Origin: Vulcanimicrobiota bacterium
Lineage (GTDB): Bacteria; Vulcanimicrobiota; Vulcanimicrobiia; Vulcanimicrobiales; Vulcanimicrobiaceae
DNA length: 64,000 nucleotides
Reading direction: 5' to 3'
Assembly (NCBI GenBank): GCA_027459645.1
Contig: DAIDHQ010000032.1
Span: forward strand, 62,001 to 126,000
This document shows positions 44,457 through 53,290 of this stretch, piece by piece; position 1 is the first letter of the stretch; every line of letters begins with the position of its first letter. The translations under genes were made by a program, and so were the position numbers. The notes beneath the pieces were generated by a model. That model saw only the letters and a list, made by a program, of their open reading frames with translations, did not search any database and was not told the DNA's origin.

Positions 44457-45476
44457 CTAGGCGCCCGCTTTTCTGCGGTGGACCTTGCGAACGGCCTCTT
44501 TGATTGCCGAAACGCCCATGCCGTAGTATTCGATCAACTCACTTGGGTCGCCGGATTGCCCAAACCGGTCGTGCACGCCGACGAACTGCATCGGCACCGG
44601 GTGCGTCTCCGCGAGAATCTCCGCCACGCGCGACCCCATGCCCGCATGCACCTGATGTTCTTCGACCGTTACCACCGCGCCGCAATCGCGAGCCGCGGCC
44701 ACGATTGCCGGCTCGTCCATCGGCTTGATCGTGTGATTGTTGACGACGCGGCACTCGATGCCGTCTTCGCGCGCCAATTCGTCGGCCGCGACGAGCGCGT
44801 TATAGACGAGGATGCCGCAAGCGACGATCGCAACGTCGCCGCCGTCGCGGAAGATCTGCGCCTTGCCGAATTCGAACGGCGTTTCGTCGGTCGTGATGAC
44901 CGCCGACTTCTCGCGCGCGAATCGCAGGTACGTCGGGCCGAACTTTTCGGAAAGCGCGATCGTAGCCTTTTTCGTCTGAATGCTGTCGCACGGCACGCAC
45001 ACCAGCATGTGCGGAATCACGCGCATGATCGCGATGTCTTCGATCGCCTGATGGGTTGCACCGTCTGGACCGACCGACACGCCCGCATGTGCGCCCGCGA
45101 TTTTGACGTTGGTTTCGTTCAGAGCCATGATCGTGCGGACTTGCTCCCACGACCGGCCGGGATTGAACATCGCGTACGAAGCGATCCACGGAATCTTGCC
45201 CGTGGACGCCAGACCGCCCGCCATTGCCACCAGCATCTGTTCGGCAACGCCGATCTCGATGTACTGATCCGGATGCGCGTTCTTGAAGCCTTCCATGCGC
45301 GTGGATTCCGCCAAGTCGGCGCAGATCGCAAGCACGTTCTTGTTCCGGTTTCCGGCTTCGATCAGTCCCTCGCCGAAGCCGTTACGCGTCGGAACCTGCT
45401 TGAGGGCGGCGGCATCGAGATACTCGGCGAGATGCATCGCCGTTGCAGCGGCGTTTTTCGTATCGGTGCTAGGCAT
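44457..45476 (-). CDS. transketolase, C-terminal subunit
   Basis: The 339-residue pyrimidine-binding and C-terminal half of a split transketolase: TRNGFGEGLIEAG, LAICADLAESTRMEGF, YIEIGVAEQMLVAMAGGLA with the catalytic Glu, and GPDGATHQAIEDIAIMRVIP. Works with the upstream subunit in the non-oxidative pentose phosphate pathway or a related two-carbon transfer. The start overlaps the N-terminal subunit gene by eight bases. Confidence 0.94.
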   Translation of the reverse strand: MPSTDTKNAAATAMHLAEYLDAAALKQVPTRNGFGEGLIEAGNRNKNVLAICADLAESTRMEGFKNAHPDQYIEIGVAEQMLVAMAGGLASTGKIPWIASYAMFNPGRSWEQVRTIMALNETNVKIAGAHAGVSVGPDGATHQAIEDIAIMRVIPHMLVCVPCDSIQTKKATIALSEKFGPTYLRFAREKSAVITTDETPFEFGKAQIFRDGGDVAIVACGILVYNALVAADELAREDGIECRVVNNHTIKPMDEPAIVAAARDCGAVVTVEEHQVHAGMGSRVAEILAETHPVPMQFVGVHDRFGQSGDPSELIEYYGMGVSAIKEAVRKVHRRKAGA

Positions 45477-46326
45477 TGGCGAGAATCCTTTGACGGTTGG
45501 CTTCGAGTTCTGCGAGGGCTTTCTCGCCTTGGTCTTTCGTAGGAGGCTTACCGTGCCACGTGTAGTCGCCTTCCATGTAGCTCACGCCTTTGCCAGGAAC
45601 GGTGTGCGCGATGATGACTTGCGGTTTGCCTTTGAACGCCTTGGCGCGTTCCGCGGTCTCGATGAACTCACGCATGTCGTTGCCGTCGCATTCGAACACT
45701 TCCCAATTGAAGGCGCGATACTTATCGGCGAGCGGTTCGAGCGGCATGACGTCTTCGGTGCTGCCGTCGATCTGAATGAAGTTCCGGTCGATGATGCACA
45801 TCAGGTTGTCGAGCTTGAATTTTCCGGCGGTCATGGCCGCTTCCCAATGCAAACCGCACTCGTGTTCGGCATCCGACGTGACGACGTACACGCGCCAATC
45901 CTTGTTGTCCATCTTGGCCGAGAGCGCCATGCCCGTTCCCTGCGCGAGCCCTTCGCCGAGCGGCCCCGACGTCGTTTCCACCGCCGGAAGCGAAACGCGC
46001 TCCGGGTGGCCCTGCAGGCGGGTTCCGAATTTGCGCAACGTCAGCAGTTCTTCGACCGGGAAGTAGCCGAAGTTCGCCATCACGGAATAACGCACGGGCG
46101 CGATGTGTCCGCAGGAAAGCAAGATGCGGTCGCGATCCGGCCATTCGGGATTCTTGGCGTCGTTACGAGCGAGGAATCCATAGAGCGCGGTAAAGACGTC
46201 GGCCATATCGAGAGAACCAGCAGAGTGGCCGGAACCCGCCGCGACGAGCGAGCGAATAATGCCTTCGCGAACGTCGTTCGCCTTGAGTTCGAGCTCTTTT
46301 AAGCGCTCGGGAGAGAGGGTCTGCAT
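45469..46326 (-). CDS. transketolase, N-terminal subunit
   Basis: The 285-residue TPP pyrophosphate-binding half: SLVAAGSGHSAGSLDMADVFTALYG, CGHIAPVRYSV, TTSGPLGEGLAQGTGMALSAK and the Mg/TPP motif, here SDAEHECGLHWEA followed by DNLMCIIDRN. The usual GDGE is SDAE, with the metal Asp and Glu kept. Split transketolases are common in bacteria and archaea. Confidence 0.94.
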   Translation of the reverse strand: MQTLSPERLKELELKANDVREGIIRSLVAAGSGHSAGSLDMADVFTALYGFLARNDAKNPEWPDRDRILLSCGHIAPVRYSVMANFGYFPVEELLTLRKFGTRLQGHPERVSLPAVETTSGPLGEGLAQGTGMALSAKMDNKDWRVYVVTSDAEHECGLHWEAAMTAGKFKLDNLMCIIDRNFIQIDGSTEDVMPLEPLADKYRAFNWEVFECDGNDMREFIETAERAKAFKGKPQVIIAHTVPGKGVSYMEGDYTWHGKPPTKDQGEKALAELEANRQRILANA

Positions 46327-46360
46327 AGCCCCGGTAATACCAGAGCATGCGCCTATTGAC

Positions 46361-46852
46361 CTAGTGGATATGTAGGGTTACGCCGCCGCGACGCGCGACG
46401 AGACGGAACTGCGCGAACCCGGCCGACCGCGGCAGCCACTGCGTGACATACGGAAACGTCGCATCGGCAGGCCCGGCAACTTCGCGGTAGCCGGCCGGGA
46501 GCGCAGCCTGGATCTGCGTCGCCGCCGCCGCCGCGGTCGATTTCCAATCGCCGCGTTCACGTACCCGGCACGCGATGGAGCCCCGCTGCTTCGGTGCGGC
46601 GCGGTACACGAGGCAAAAGCGAAAGAGTTCGGGCATGGGGGTGGTGGAGCGAAAGAAGTACGGACGGCTGCCATGGACGAGCATCGGGGCGACGGCGCCG
46701 CGTTCGCCCGCGAAGCCGGTCCTTGCGTCGGGTGCAACGCGCGCCAAGAACGCCTGCAAATCCGAAGACGCGTGCGCTCCGCCGCAGCCCGCGCATACGA
46801 CCGCGAGCGCTACCGTTGCGAGCGCGTGACGGACTTGTGGCAATCCAGACAC
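46361..46852 (-). CDS. small lipoprotein of unknown function
   Basis: A 163-residue product with a signal peptide and lipobox (AVVCAGC), then a secreted domain with PYFFRSTTPMPELFRFCLVYR and a C-terminal FAQFRLVARRGGVTLHI strand pair. No family recognised. The start is GTG at 46852, 43 bases inside the HNH gene; a later TTG is possible. It ends a unit running ggt-HNH-lipoprotein. Confidence 0.55.
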   Translation of the reverse strand: MSGLPQVRHALATVALAVVCAGCGGAHASSDLQAFLARVAPDARTGFAGERGAVAPMLVHGSRPYFFRSTTPMPELFRFCLVYRAAPKQRGSIACRVRERGDWKSTAAAAATQIQAALPAGYREVAGPADATFPYVTQWLPRSAGFAQFRLVARRGGVTLHIH

Positions 46853-47199
46853 AGCGTCTCCAGATTCTGCAGATGATGTTTGCAGCTCAAGCGGCGATGA
46901 TCGCCGAGCGCCTGTTGCACGTGATTGACTTCCAGCCGGTCGGTCTTGCGCAACTTCCGGTACGACGGATGAGCGCGTCCGACCGGCTTGTGGCCGCAGC
47001 GCTTGCAGCGGTATTTGTCGCGACGGCGCGCGGCACGGCGCGCGAGCGTCCACCAGTGATTGGTCCAAAACGCCGTCGCGCAACGGTCGCTGCACCACGT
47101 CCGGCGCCGCTTCGGCAATTCGTCACCGCACCACGCGCAGCCGGTGCCGCTGCGATTGGCAAGATCGCATTGCGCGAGCAGCGAGAGGCTCTTGGGCAT
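46810..47199 (-). CDS. HNH endonuclease domain protein
   Basis: A 129-residue protein with two zinc-knuckle pairs (CAWCGDELPKRRRTWCSDRC and YRCKRCG...LCLDC) around an HNH core (LEVNHVQQALGDHRRLSCKHHLQNLETLC). Likely a metal-dependent nuclease. Basic and with no signal peptide. The ATG overlaps the ggt stop (TGATG), an odd partner for a periplasmic enzyme. No restriction-modification or phage genes nearby. Confidence 0.83.
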   Translation of the reverse strand: MPKSLSLLAQCDLANRSGTGCAWCGDELPKRRRTWCSDRCATAFWTNHWWTLARRAARRRDKYRCKRCGHKPVGRAHPSYRKLRKTDRLEVNHVQQALGDHRRLSCKHHLQNLETLCLDCHKSVTRSQR

Positions 47200-48836
47200 C
47201 AGTATCCCATTGCAGCGCCCGCCGGATGGCGGCGGTCGGTTCCGCCGTAGAGCAAGCCCGTCTTCGGGTCGATCACGATCGCCTGCGCCGATCCCCAAAA
47301 CGGAACCTCGTGAAAGGTGTAGCCGTCGGCGCGAAGCGCGCTCATCGCCGCCGGCGTCAATGCCTGCGGCTCGTAATCGATTCGATCCGGCAGCCACTGC
47401 ATGTGAATCCGCGGCGCGTCGACCGCCTGCTGAACGTTCATGCCGAAATCGAAAACGTTGAGAAGCGTCTCGAGCACGATTGTGATAATGCGCGATCCGC
47501 CCGGGCTTCCGGTCACCATCGCCAGTTTGCCGTTACGCAACACCATCGTCGGCGTCATCGACGATAGCGGCCGCTTTCCGGGCACGATATCGTTGCGTTT
47601 GCCTTGAACGAGGCCGAACATGTTCGGAACGCCGGGCTTCGACGTAAAGTCATCCATTTCGTCGTTGAGAAAGAAGCCGGTGCCGGGCGCTACGACGCCC
47701 GAGCCGAACCAATCGTTGATCGTATACGTAACGCCGACCGCGTTGCCGTACTTGTCGACGATCGAGTAGTGCGTCGTGTTGGCGTTTTCGTGCACGGCGA
47801 TATTCAAACCGGGCTTCACGTCCTTCGACGGCGTCGCTTTAGCGGGCGCAATCGATGCGCGCAGTTTCGCCGCGTATGCAGGACTGAGCAACCGCGCAAC
47901 GGGGTTGTGCACGAACGTCGGATCGCCCAAATAGGCGTTACGATCGGCGTAGGCGCGGCGTTCGGCTTCTATGACGTAATGCGTTTCCTTTACCGAATGC
48001 CAACCCCACGCCGCGAGCGGATATGGCGAGAGGATGTTGAGCGTTTCGCAGAGCGTCACGCCGCCCGAACTCGGCGGCGGCGCGGAGACGATCGTCAGAC
48101 CGTGATAGCTGCATTGCACCGGCTGCGACTCATCGACGGTGTACCGCGCGAAATCTTGCATCGAAAGGATGCCGCCGTTGGCGTTCGACGCCTTCACGAT
48201 CGCGCGCGCGATCGGACCGCGGTAAAACGCAGCCGAACCGTCGCGCGCAATCAGCGAGAGGGAATGCGCGAGATCGGGTTGCTTTAAAAGCTCGCCGACG
48301 TGCGGCTTGTTTCCGCCGGCCCATCCACTGTAGCCTTCGCCCGGAGATCCATTGAACGGAATCATATCGCCAGGCGCAACAACGAAGCCGTTTCGCGCCA
48401 GCGCGATCGCGCGCGCCATGACCGTTTGACGGGACATCGTTCCGTACTCGCGCAACGCGCGATCCATTCCCATTACCGTGCCCGGCACGCCGATCGCAAG
48501 CCAGCCTTTACGCGAGCGCATCGGCACGTCGTTGCCGTTACGGTCGAGATACATCGTGCGCGTGGCGCGCATCGGCGCCTTCTCACGAAAATCGATGAAG
48601 CGCTCTCGGCCGTCGTGCATGCGGATCAACATAAAGCCGCCGCCCCCGATGTTCCCGCAACACGGATCGACCACGGCCAGCGCGTAGCCGACCGCGACCG
48701 CCGCATCGACGGCGTTTCCGCCTCGCTCGAGCACGTCGAGTCCGGCCTGGGTCGCCAGACGCTGTTCCGTGACGACCATCGCGTGTTTTGCGACGGCAGG
48801 CGAAAGCGCGGCAGCGAGCAGAAAAGCGTGAATCAT
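47199..48836 (-). CDS. ggt: gamma-glutamyltransferase
   Basis: A 545-residue periplasmic Ntn-hydrolase proenzyme that cleaves gamma-glutamyl bonds such as that of glutathione. It has a signal peptide (MIHAFLLAAALSPAVA), AVDAAVAVGYALAVVDPCCGNIGGGGFM, and the self-cleavage site NANTTHYSIVDKYGNAVGVTYTIN, where the second Thr becomes the N-terminal nucleophile. PLSSMTPTMV and GSPGGSRIITIVLETLLNV follow. ATG at 48836 gives a compact signal peptide; ATG 48848 is in frame. The start codon overlaps that of the divergent gene (CATG). Confidence 0.94.
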   Translation of the reverse strand: MIHAFLLAAALSPAVAKHAMVVTEQRLATQAGLDVLERGGNAVDAAVAVGYALAVVDPCCGNIGGGGFMLIRMHDGRERFIDFREKAPMRATRTMYLDRNGNDVPMRSRKGWLAIGVPGTVMGMDRALREYGTMSRQTVMARAIALARNGFVVAPGDMIPFNGSPGEGYSGWAGGNKPHVGELLKQPDLAHSLSLIARDGSAAFYRGPIARAIVKASNANGGILSMQDFARYTVDESQPVQCSYHGLTIVSAPPPSSGGVTLCETLNILSPYPLAAWGWHSVKETHYVIEAERRAYADRNAYLGDPTFVHNPVARLLSPAYAAKLRASIAPAKATPSKDVKPGLNIAVHENANTTHYSIVDKYGNAVGVTYTINDWFGSGVVAPGTGFFLNDEMDDFTSKPGVPNMFGLVQGKRNDIVPGKRPLSSMTPTMVLRNGKLAMVTGSPGGSRIITIVLETLLNVFDFGMNVQQAVDAPRIHMQWLPDRIDYEPQALTPAAMSALRADGYTFHEVPFWGSAQAIVIDPKTGLLYGGTDRRHPAGAAMGY

Positions 48837-49284
48837 GAAGGTGAACATTCGCTTGAAGTCGCTGCTCCCCGCCCTTGCATCCGTCGCGCTCATCGCTGCT
48901 GCGCCGGCCAAGCCCGCAGATCACCATCCCGCGCCGGTCGTCATCGACGCGTGCACCGCAAAACTTCCGAAGTCCCCCGCGATCACGACCAAGCTGGATA
49001 GCAACCACCACGTGTCGCAGTTTCACAGTCAGTCGATTTCGATCGGCAACGGCCTGACGATTGCGTTTACGAACACGGCAAAGGTTGCGGCCCGCGAGAT
49101 CAATTTCAGCTTCGGGACCGAACGCCGGACGATACTCACCAAGCGCGACGCCGGAACGTTCGCGCCGCACGTGAAGATCACGCACCGCTTTCCGTTTCCC
49201 CACGACGTCTCGGTCATCGGAATCGGTAGCGCGACGTGCCGGGTGACCAAGGTCGTCTTTGCCGACGGCTCGACCTGGCCCTAA
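48835..49284 (+). CDS. secreted protein of unknown function
   Basis: A 149-residue protein with a clear signal peptide (LLPALASVALIAAAPAKPA), a mature part with two cysteines (VVIDACTAKL and IGSATCRVTKVVF) that could form a disulfide, and beta-rich segments (LTIAFTNTAKVAAREINFSF). No family recognised. ATG at 48835 shares bases with the ggt start on the other strand, so the two cannot both have conventional leaders without overlapping control regions. Confidence 0.72.
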   Translation: MKVNIRLKSLLPALASVALIAAAPAKPADHHPAPVVIDACTAKLPKSPAITTKLDSNHHVSQFHSQSISIGNGLTIAFTNTAKVAAREINFSFGTERRTILTKRDAGTFAPHVKITHRFPFPHDVSVIGIGSATCRVTKVVFADGSTWP

Positions 49285-49329
49285 GCAAATCTTTACGGCT
49301 CCGGGGGAGCGGGCAAGCGCGCCGGATGC

Positions 49330-49335
49330 TAGGCT
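49330..49335 (+). promoter_or_regulatory. -10-like element six bases before the 97-residue gene
   Basis: TAGGCT, six bases, then ATG at 49342. Same geometry as at 41157, 53829 and 58084. Suggests a leaderless transcript. Confidence 0.45.
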
Positions 49336-49341
49336 AGAGCC

Positions 49342-49635
49342 ATGACCATCGGCAGCGTCCCGGGTTTCGCCGTGCTCTTCCCGTCGGGAAGCTATCCCGG
49401 CACGTCCCGTGCTGCCGCCACGCCCGACCGTTACACGCAGAGTTACGATCAGCTCACGACTTGGTCGAGCGGCTACCTGTTGCAGTCCATCGAGTCGGGC
49501 GCCCCGGCGATTCCCCAATACACGGGTGGCCAGCCCGTCGACATGTTCGCGCAGCTTAACACGACGCTCGCGGCGCTCAAGACCGGGATCGGCCAAGGCT
49601 TCTTCACCGGAACGGGCTTCGACGCGCTCGCCTAG
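49342..49635 (+). CDS. 97-residue protein of unknown function
   Basis: Rich in Gly, Ser, Thr, Ala and Tyr, with one Lys and two Arg; no signal peptide, no membrane helix and no cysteine. The middle reads DRYTQSYDQLTTWSSGYLLQS and the end QLNTTLAALKTGIGQGFF. The composition recalls surface or curli-like subunits more than an enzyme, but no family is recognised. It has its own promoter-like element and lies 115 bases upstream of pnp. Confidence 0.5.
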   Translation: MTIGSVPGFAVLFPSGSYPGTSRAAATPDRYTQSYDQLTTWSSGYLLQSIESGAPAIPQYTGGQPVDMFAQLNTTLAALKTGIGQGFFTGTGFDALA

Positions 49636-49717
49636 GCGCGAACCCGCCCGCTAGCCCCAGGCCCGGCCGCTTGGAAGGCGCGGGTGCTCCGCTTCCCGAA
49701 CCCGGCACGGTTCATTT

Positions 49718-49723
49718 TATAAG
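49718..49723 (+). promoter_or_regulatory. possible -10 element for pnp
   Basis: TATAAG in an AT-rich patch (TTCATTTTATAAGAG) 27 bases before the GTG start; TAGGAG at 49740-49745 is the ribosome site. No clear -35. Confidence 0.35.
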
Positions 49724-49750
49724 AGTAAGAACAAGAAACTAGGAGTAATC

Positions 49751-52036
49751 GTGCCCGAATCTGTGACCCTTGAGGTCGGCGGGCGCACGATGGTCATCGA
49801 GACCGGCGAACTCGCGAAGCAAGCAAACGGCTCCGCGTTGATCCGCTATGGTGACCAAAATGTCGTGCTCTGCGCCGTCACTGCCTCCGAAAAACCTCGT
49901 GAAGGCATCGACTTTTTCCCCTTAACCTGCGATTTCGAAGAGAAGATGTACGCAGCCGGAAAGATTCCCGGAGGCTACATCAAACGCGAAGGCCGCCCGC
50001 CGGAACATGCGGTGCTGAGCTCGCGTCAAATCGATCGCCCGATTCGTCCCCTCTTCCCCGACGGCTTCCGCAACGACGTGCAAATCGTCGCAACGGTGAT
50101 GTCGATCGATCCGGAACTCGACGCCGACGTCATCGGCGTTTGCGCCGCCGGTGCGGCGCTGGCCGTTTCCGACATTCCGTTCGAAAAGCCGATTGCGTGT
50201 ATCCGCGTAGGACGAGACGAGAACGGCAAGTTCATTGCCAATCCCACGCTTCCTCAATATGAGACGGGCGGCATGGAAATCGTCGTCGCCGGAACCGACG
50301 ACGCAATCATGATGGTCGAAGGCGGCGGTCATGAGTTTTCCGAGGAAGATTTCCTCGGTGCCGTCGAGTTCGCGCACGGCGAGATCAAGAAAATCGTCAA
50401 AGCGATCAACCAGCTCGCAAAGAAAGCCGGCAAGAAGAAGCGCGAATATCCGCTGCTGAAAATCAACCCCGATCTCGACAAGTGGGTTCGCAAGACGTTC
50501 GCAAAAGACGTCGCCAAAGCGATGCGCATCGTCGAGAAAGGCGAGCGCGAAGACGCTTTCGACAAGCTTTCGCGTGAAGAAGCACTGGCGCGCTGCGGCA
50601 AGAAAGATCTCGAGATTCAAGCGCTGCTCGAAGATCCGGTTTTTTCCAAAGATTTCGGCAAGATCATCAAGGCGATGGAAGAGGACGAGTTGCGCACGAT
50701 GGTCGTCGACGAAAAGATTCGTCCCGACGGCCGCAAGCCCAACGAAATCCGCCCCATCTGGTGCAAGGTGCACTACGTGCCCCGCGTCCACGGTTCGGGC
50801 GTTTTCACGCGCGGACAGACGCAAGTCTTTACCGCGGCGACGCTCGGTTCGACGAGCGACGCGCAACGTCTGGATGGCATCGTGGCGCTCGAAGACAAGC
50901 GCTACATGCACTTCTATAACTTTCCGCCGTTCTCGGTCGGCGAGACGCGTCCGATGCGCGGGCCCGGCCGCCGCGAAATCGGACACGGCGCACTTGCAGA
51001 ACGCGCGCTTCTGCCCGTGCTTCCGCCGAAGGAAGAGTTTCCGTATACGTTGCGTCTGATGAGCGAAGTGCTCGAATCGAACGGATCGTCGTCGATGGCG
51101 TCGGTCTGCGGTTCGACCCTCGCGTTGATGGATGCGGGCGTCCCGATCAGTTCGCACGTCGCGGGCGTGGCGATGGGATTGATCCTCAAGGGTAAGGATT
51201 ACGCGATCCTTACCGACATCCAAGGCCTCGAGGACGCGCTCGGCGAGATGGATTTCAAAGTCGCGGGTACCAAGAAGGGCATCACCGCGATCCAGATGGA
51301 CATCAAGGTGCGGGGCATCACGATCGACATCATGCGTGAAGCGATGGCGGAAGCCAAAAAATCGCGCTATTTCATCATCGACAAGCTCGCGGAGACGATC
51401 GCCGAACCGCGCGAAGCGCTCTCGAAGTTCGCGCCGCGCATGATCGTCGTCAAGATCAATCCGGACAAGATCAAGGACGTGATCGGGCCAGGCGGCAAGA
51501 TCATCAACAAGATCATTGCGGACACCGGCGTCGAGAAGATCGACATCGAGGACGACGGAACGGTGTTTATCACCTCGCTCGACGGCGAGAGCGGCGACAA
51601 GGCCAAAACGATCGTCGAGAATATCACCAAAGACATCGTCGTCGGCGAAACGTACGACGGCGTCGTCACGCGCGTGATTCCGATCGGCGCTTTCGTGCAG
51701 ATTCTTCCGGGCAAGGAAGGACTCGTGCACATCAGCCAGATCGCCCCCGAGCGCGTCGCCAAGGTGGAAGACGTACTCAACGTCGGTGATTCGGTGAAGG
51801 TGAAGGTGATGGAAGTCGATTCGCAAGGCCGAGTCAATCTGTCACGCAAGGCGCTGATGCCAGGTGGAGACACCGGTGACGGTGGCGGACATCACCGGCG
51901 CGGAAACGGCGAGTTCCGTCCCCGTCGCGACCACGACGGTGCCGACGGTGGTGGAGACGACGCGGCACCGGCCGGAGGGCCGGGCGCGCCGCCCATGCGT
52001 CGCCGGCGCCGGCCGCCGGGCCGCCGCGACGACTAA
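49751..52036 (+). CDS. pnp: polynucleotide phosphorylase
   Basis: Phosphorolytic 3'-5' exoribonuclease of RNA decay, 761 residues. Two RNase PH cores (SVTLEVGGRTMVIETGELAKQANGS at the start; RGQTQVFTAATLGS, GETRPMRGPGRREIGHGALAERAL and SSSMASVCGSTLALMDAG in the second) flank a helical linker. KH (VIGPGGKIINKIIADTGV) and S1 (GVVTRVIPIGAFVQILPGKEGLVHIS) domains follow, and a Gly/Arg/Pro-rich tail. GTG start with TAGGAG six bases upstream. A terminator follows. Confidence 0.98.
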   Translation: MPESVTLEVGGRTMVIETGELAKQANGSALIRYGDQNVVLCAVTASEKPREGIDFFPLTCDFEEKMYAAGKIPGGYIKREGRPPEHAVLSSRQIDRPIRPLFPDGFRNDVQIVATVMSIDPELDADVIGVCAAGAALAVSDIPFEKPIACIRVGRDENGKFIANPTLPQYETGGMEIVVAGTDDAIMMVEGGGHEFSEEDFLGAVEFAHGEIKKIVKAINQLAKKAGKKKREYPLLKINPDLDKWVRKTFAKDVAKAMRIVEKGEREDAFDKLSREEALARCGKKDLEIQALLEDPVFSKDFGKIIKAMEEDELRTMVVDEKIRPDGRKPNEIRPIWCKVHYVPRVHGSGVFTRGQTQVFTAATLGSTSDAQRLDGIVALEDKRYMHFYNFPPFSVGETRPMRGPGRREIGHGALAERALLPVLPPKEEFPYTLRLMSEVLESNGSSSMASVCGSTLALMDAGVPISSHVAGVAMGLILKGKDYAILTDIQGLEDALGEMDFKVAGTKKGITAIQMDIKVRGITIDIMREAMAEAKKSRYFIIDKLAETIAEPREALSKFAPRMIVVKINPDKIKDVIGPGGKIINKIIADTGVEKIDIEDDGTVFITSLDGESGDKAKTIVENITKDIVVGETYDGVVTRVIPIGAFVQILPGKEGLVHISQIAPERVAKVEDVLNVGDSVKVKVMEVDSQGRVNLSRKALMPGGDTGDGGGHHRRGNGEFRPRRDHDGADGGGDDAAPAGGPGAPPMRRRRRPPGRRDD

Positions 52037-52058
52037 ACGATTGCGATAGGCAACCAGC

Positions 52059-52093
52059 AAGGGGCTCGCATCGATTCGATGCGGGCCCTTTGT
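52059..52093 (+). terminator. intrinsic terminator after pnp
   Basis: An imperfect long stem: AAGGGGCTCGCATCGA pairing with TCGATGCGGGCCCTT, whose inner eight pairs are perfect, followed by TTTG. It lies 23 bases after the pnp stop. Confidence 0.75.
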
Positions 52094-52098
52094 ATACC

Positions 52099-52113
52099 TG
52101 ACAGCACATGTCA
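52099..52113. promoter_or_regulatory. inverted repeat upstream of the VOC gene
   Basis: TGACA-GCACA-TGTCA, five-base perfect arms, 58 bases before the ATG at 52172. Could be an operator. TTGACG at 52131 resembles a -35, without a convincing -10. Confidence 0.3.
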
Positions 52114-52171
52114 TATTCACTCCGGTAGGCTTGACGGGTAGAGCAAAGCCTCACTGCAAAGGAGTCTGAAA

Positions 52172-52936
52172 ATGACCGCATCCTCGACCGCAAGCGCGAC
52201 GGCGATCACCGGCATCGATCTCATCGGCGCCGTCGTGCCCGACATTAAACGCTCGATCGCGTATTACCGCGATACGCTCGGACTCGTTCCGACTTCGCCG
52301 ACCGACGGCGCCGGTGCGGAGTTCACGATGAACGACGGCGTCACGTACGGATTGTGGCAGCCCGACGAACCGACGCCGCCTCACTACTCCGTCATGTTCC
52401 GCGTTGCCGACGCCCGCAAAGCCGTCGAAGAGATGCGCGCACGCGGCGGTGATTTTCTCGACGTGATGGAGTCGCCCGTCTGCTACATGGGGATCGGTCA
52501 CGATCCCGACGGCAATACGGTCATCATCCACCAGCGCAAGCCGCACGGCGACGAACCGGTGCCGCATCACGCGCGCAGCACGACCAGCATCAACGGCGCG
52601 GATATGTACGGATTCTTCGTGAGCAACGTTGCGCGCTCGCTGAAGTACTATCGCGACGTGCTGGGCCTGCAACCGACGGAGCTCGACGAACAAGCACGCG
52701 GCGCAGAATTCACCCTCGGCGATGGCAGCTCGTTCGGATTCTGGTGTCCGCCGGACGGCAGCAAAACGAGCGGCGGCTTCACGATGTTCGCGGTTTCGGA
52801 TGCGAAAGCAAAGGTCGCGGAACTGCGTGCAAAAGGCGTCGCAATCGACGATCCGCTGGAGACGCCGGGTTGCTTCATGGCCTTCACCCCCGATCCCGAC
52901 GGGAACACGGTGATCGTCCACCAGCGTAAAGCGTAA
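52172..52936 (+). CDS. two-domain VOC (glyoxalase-like) protein
   Basis: A 254-residue tandem of two VOC domains: GIDLIGAVVPDIKRSIAYYRDTLGL to HDPDGNTVIIHQR, then ADMYGFFVSNVARSLKYYRDVLGL to PDPDGNTVIVHQRK. The domain ends hold a Glu/His-poor variant of the metal site, so it could bind a small molecule rather than catalyse. Such proteins include fosfomycin or bleomycin resistance and glyoxalase types. AAAGGAG lies eight bases before the ATG. Confidence 0.88.
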   Translation: MTASSTASATAITGIDLIGAVVPDIKRSIAYYRDTLGLVPTSPTDGAGAEFTMNDGVTYGLWQPDEPTPPHYSVMFRVADARKAVEEMRARGGDFLDVMESPVCYMGIGHDPDGNTVIIHQRKPHGDEPVPHHARSTTSINGADMYGFFVSNVARSLKYYRDVLGLQPTELDEQARGAEFTLGDGSSFGFWCPPDGSKTSGGFTMFAVSDAKAKVAELRAKGVAIDDPLETPGCFMAFTPDPDGNTVIVHQRKA

Positions 52937-52948
52937 GACGCTCGACTG

Positions 52949-53290
52949 TTGCGTCACGTCATTCGCTTGGTACTCGCGCTCGCCGTCGGCGGCTACATGC
53001 TGCTCGACGGCGTGTACGCGCATCTGAACGACCGCTACATCGGCGGACCACCGGGCCTGTGGGCCGTGCTTGTAAAGTTCGCCGGCATCGATCCACGTTC
53101 GTATACCATGAACGACATCTTCGTTTTCTTCGGCATTTGCTGGCTGGGCGCGATCCTGTTCTATCTCTTTCAGCGGCGCACCGCGATACTTGGTATGGCG
53201 ATCGCATCGCTGTGGTACGTACCGCTCGGCGCGATCCTGTCGCTCGTGATCATCGGAAGCTACGTACGGGCGGCCCCGCGAAAAGCATGA
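52949..53290 (+). CDS. small membrane protein of unknown function
   Basis: A 113-residue protein with three hydrophobic segments: LVLALAVGGYMLLDGVY, IFVFFGICWLGAILFYLF and ILGMAIASLWYVPLGAILSLVIIGSYV. Starts at TTG, 12 bases after the VOC stop. It overlaps the trmO start by four bases. No family recognised. Confidence 0.7.
   Translation: MRHVIRLVLALAVGGYMLLDGVYAHLNDRYIGGPPGLWAVLVKFAGIDPRSYTMNDIFVFFGICWLGAILFYLFQRRTAILGMAIASLWYVPLGAILSLVIIGSYVRAAPRKA

Noticed and set aside
49922-51826. 634-codon open frame on the minus strand opposite pnp
   Set aside because: A shadow of the RNY codon pattern in a G+C-rich gene; low-complexity Asp/Arg/His-rich product, and the plus strand is unmistakably PNPase.
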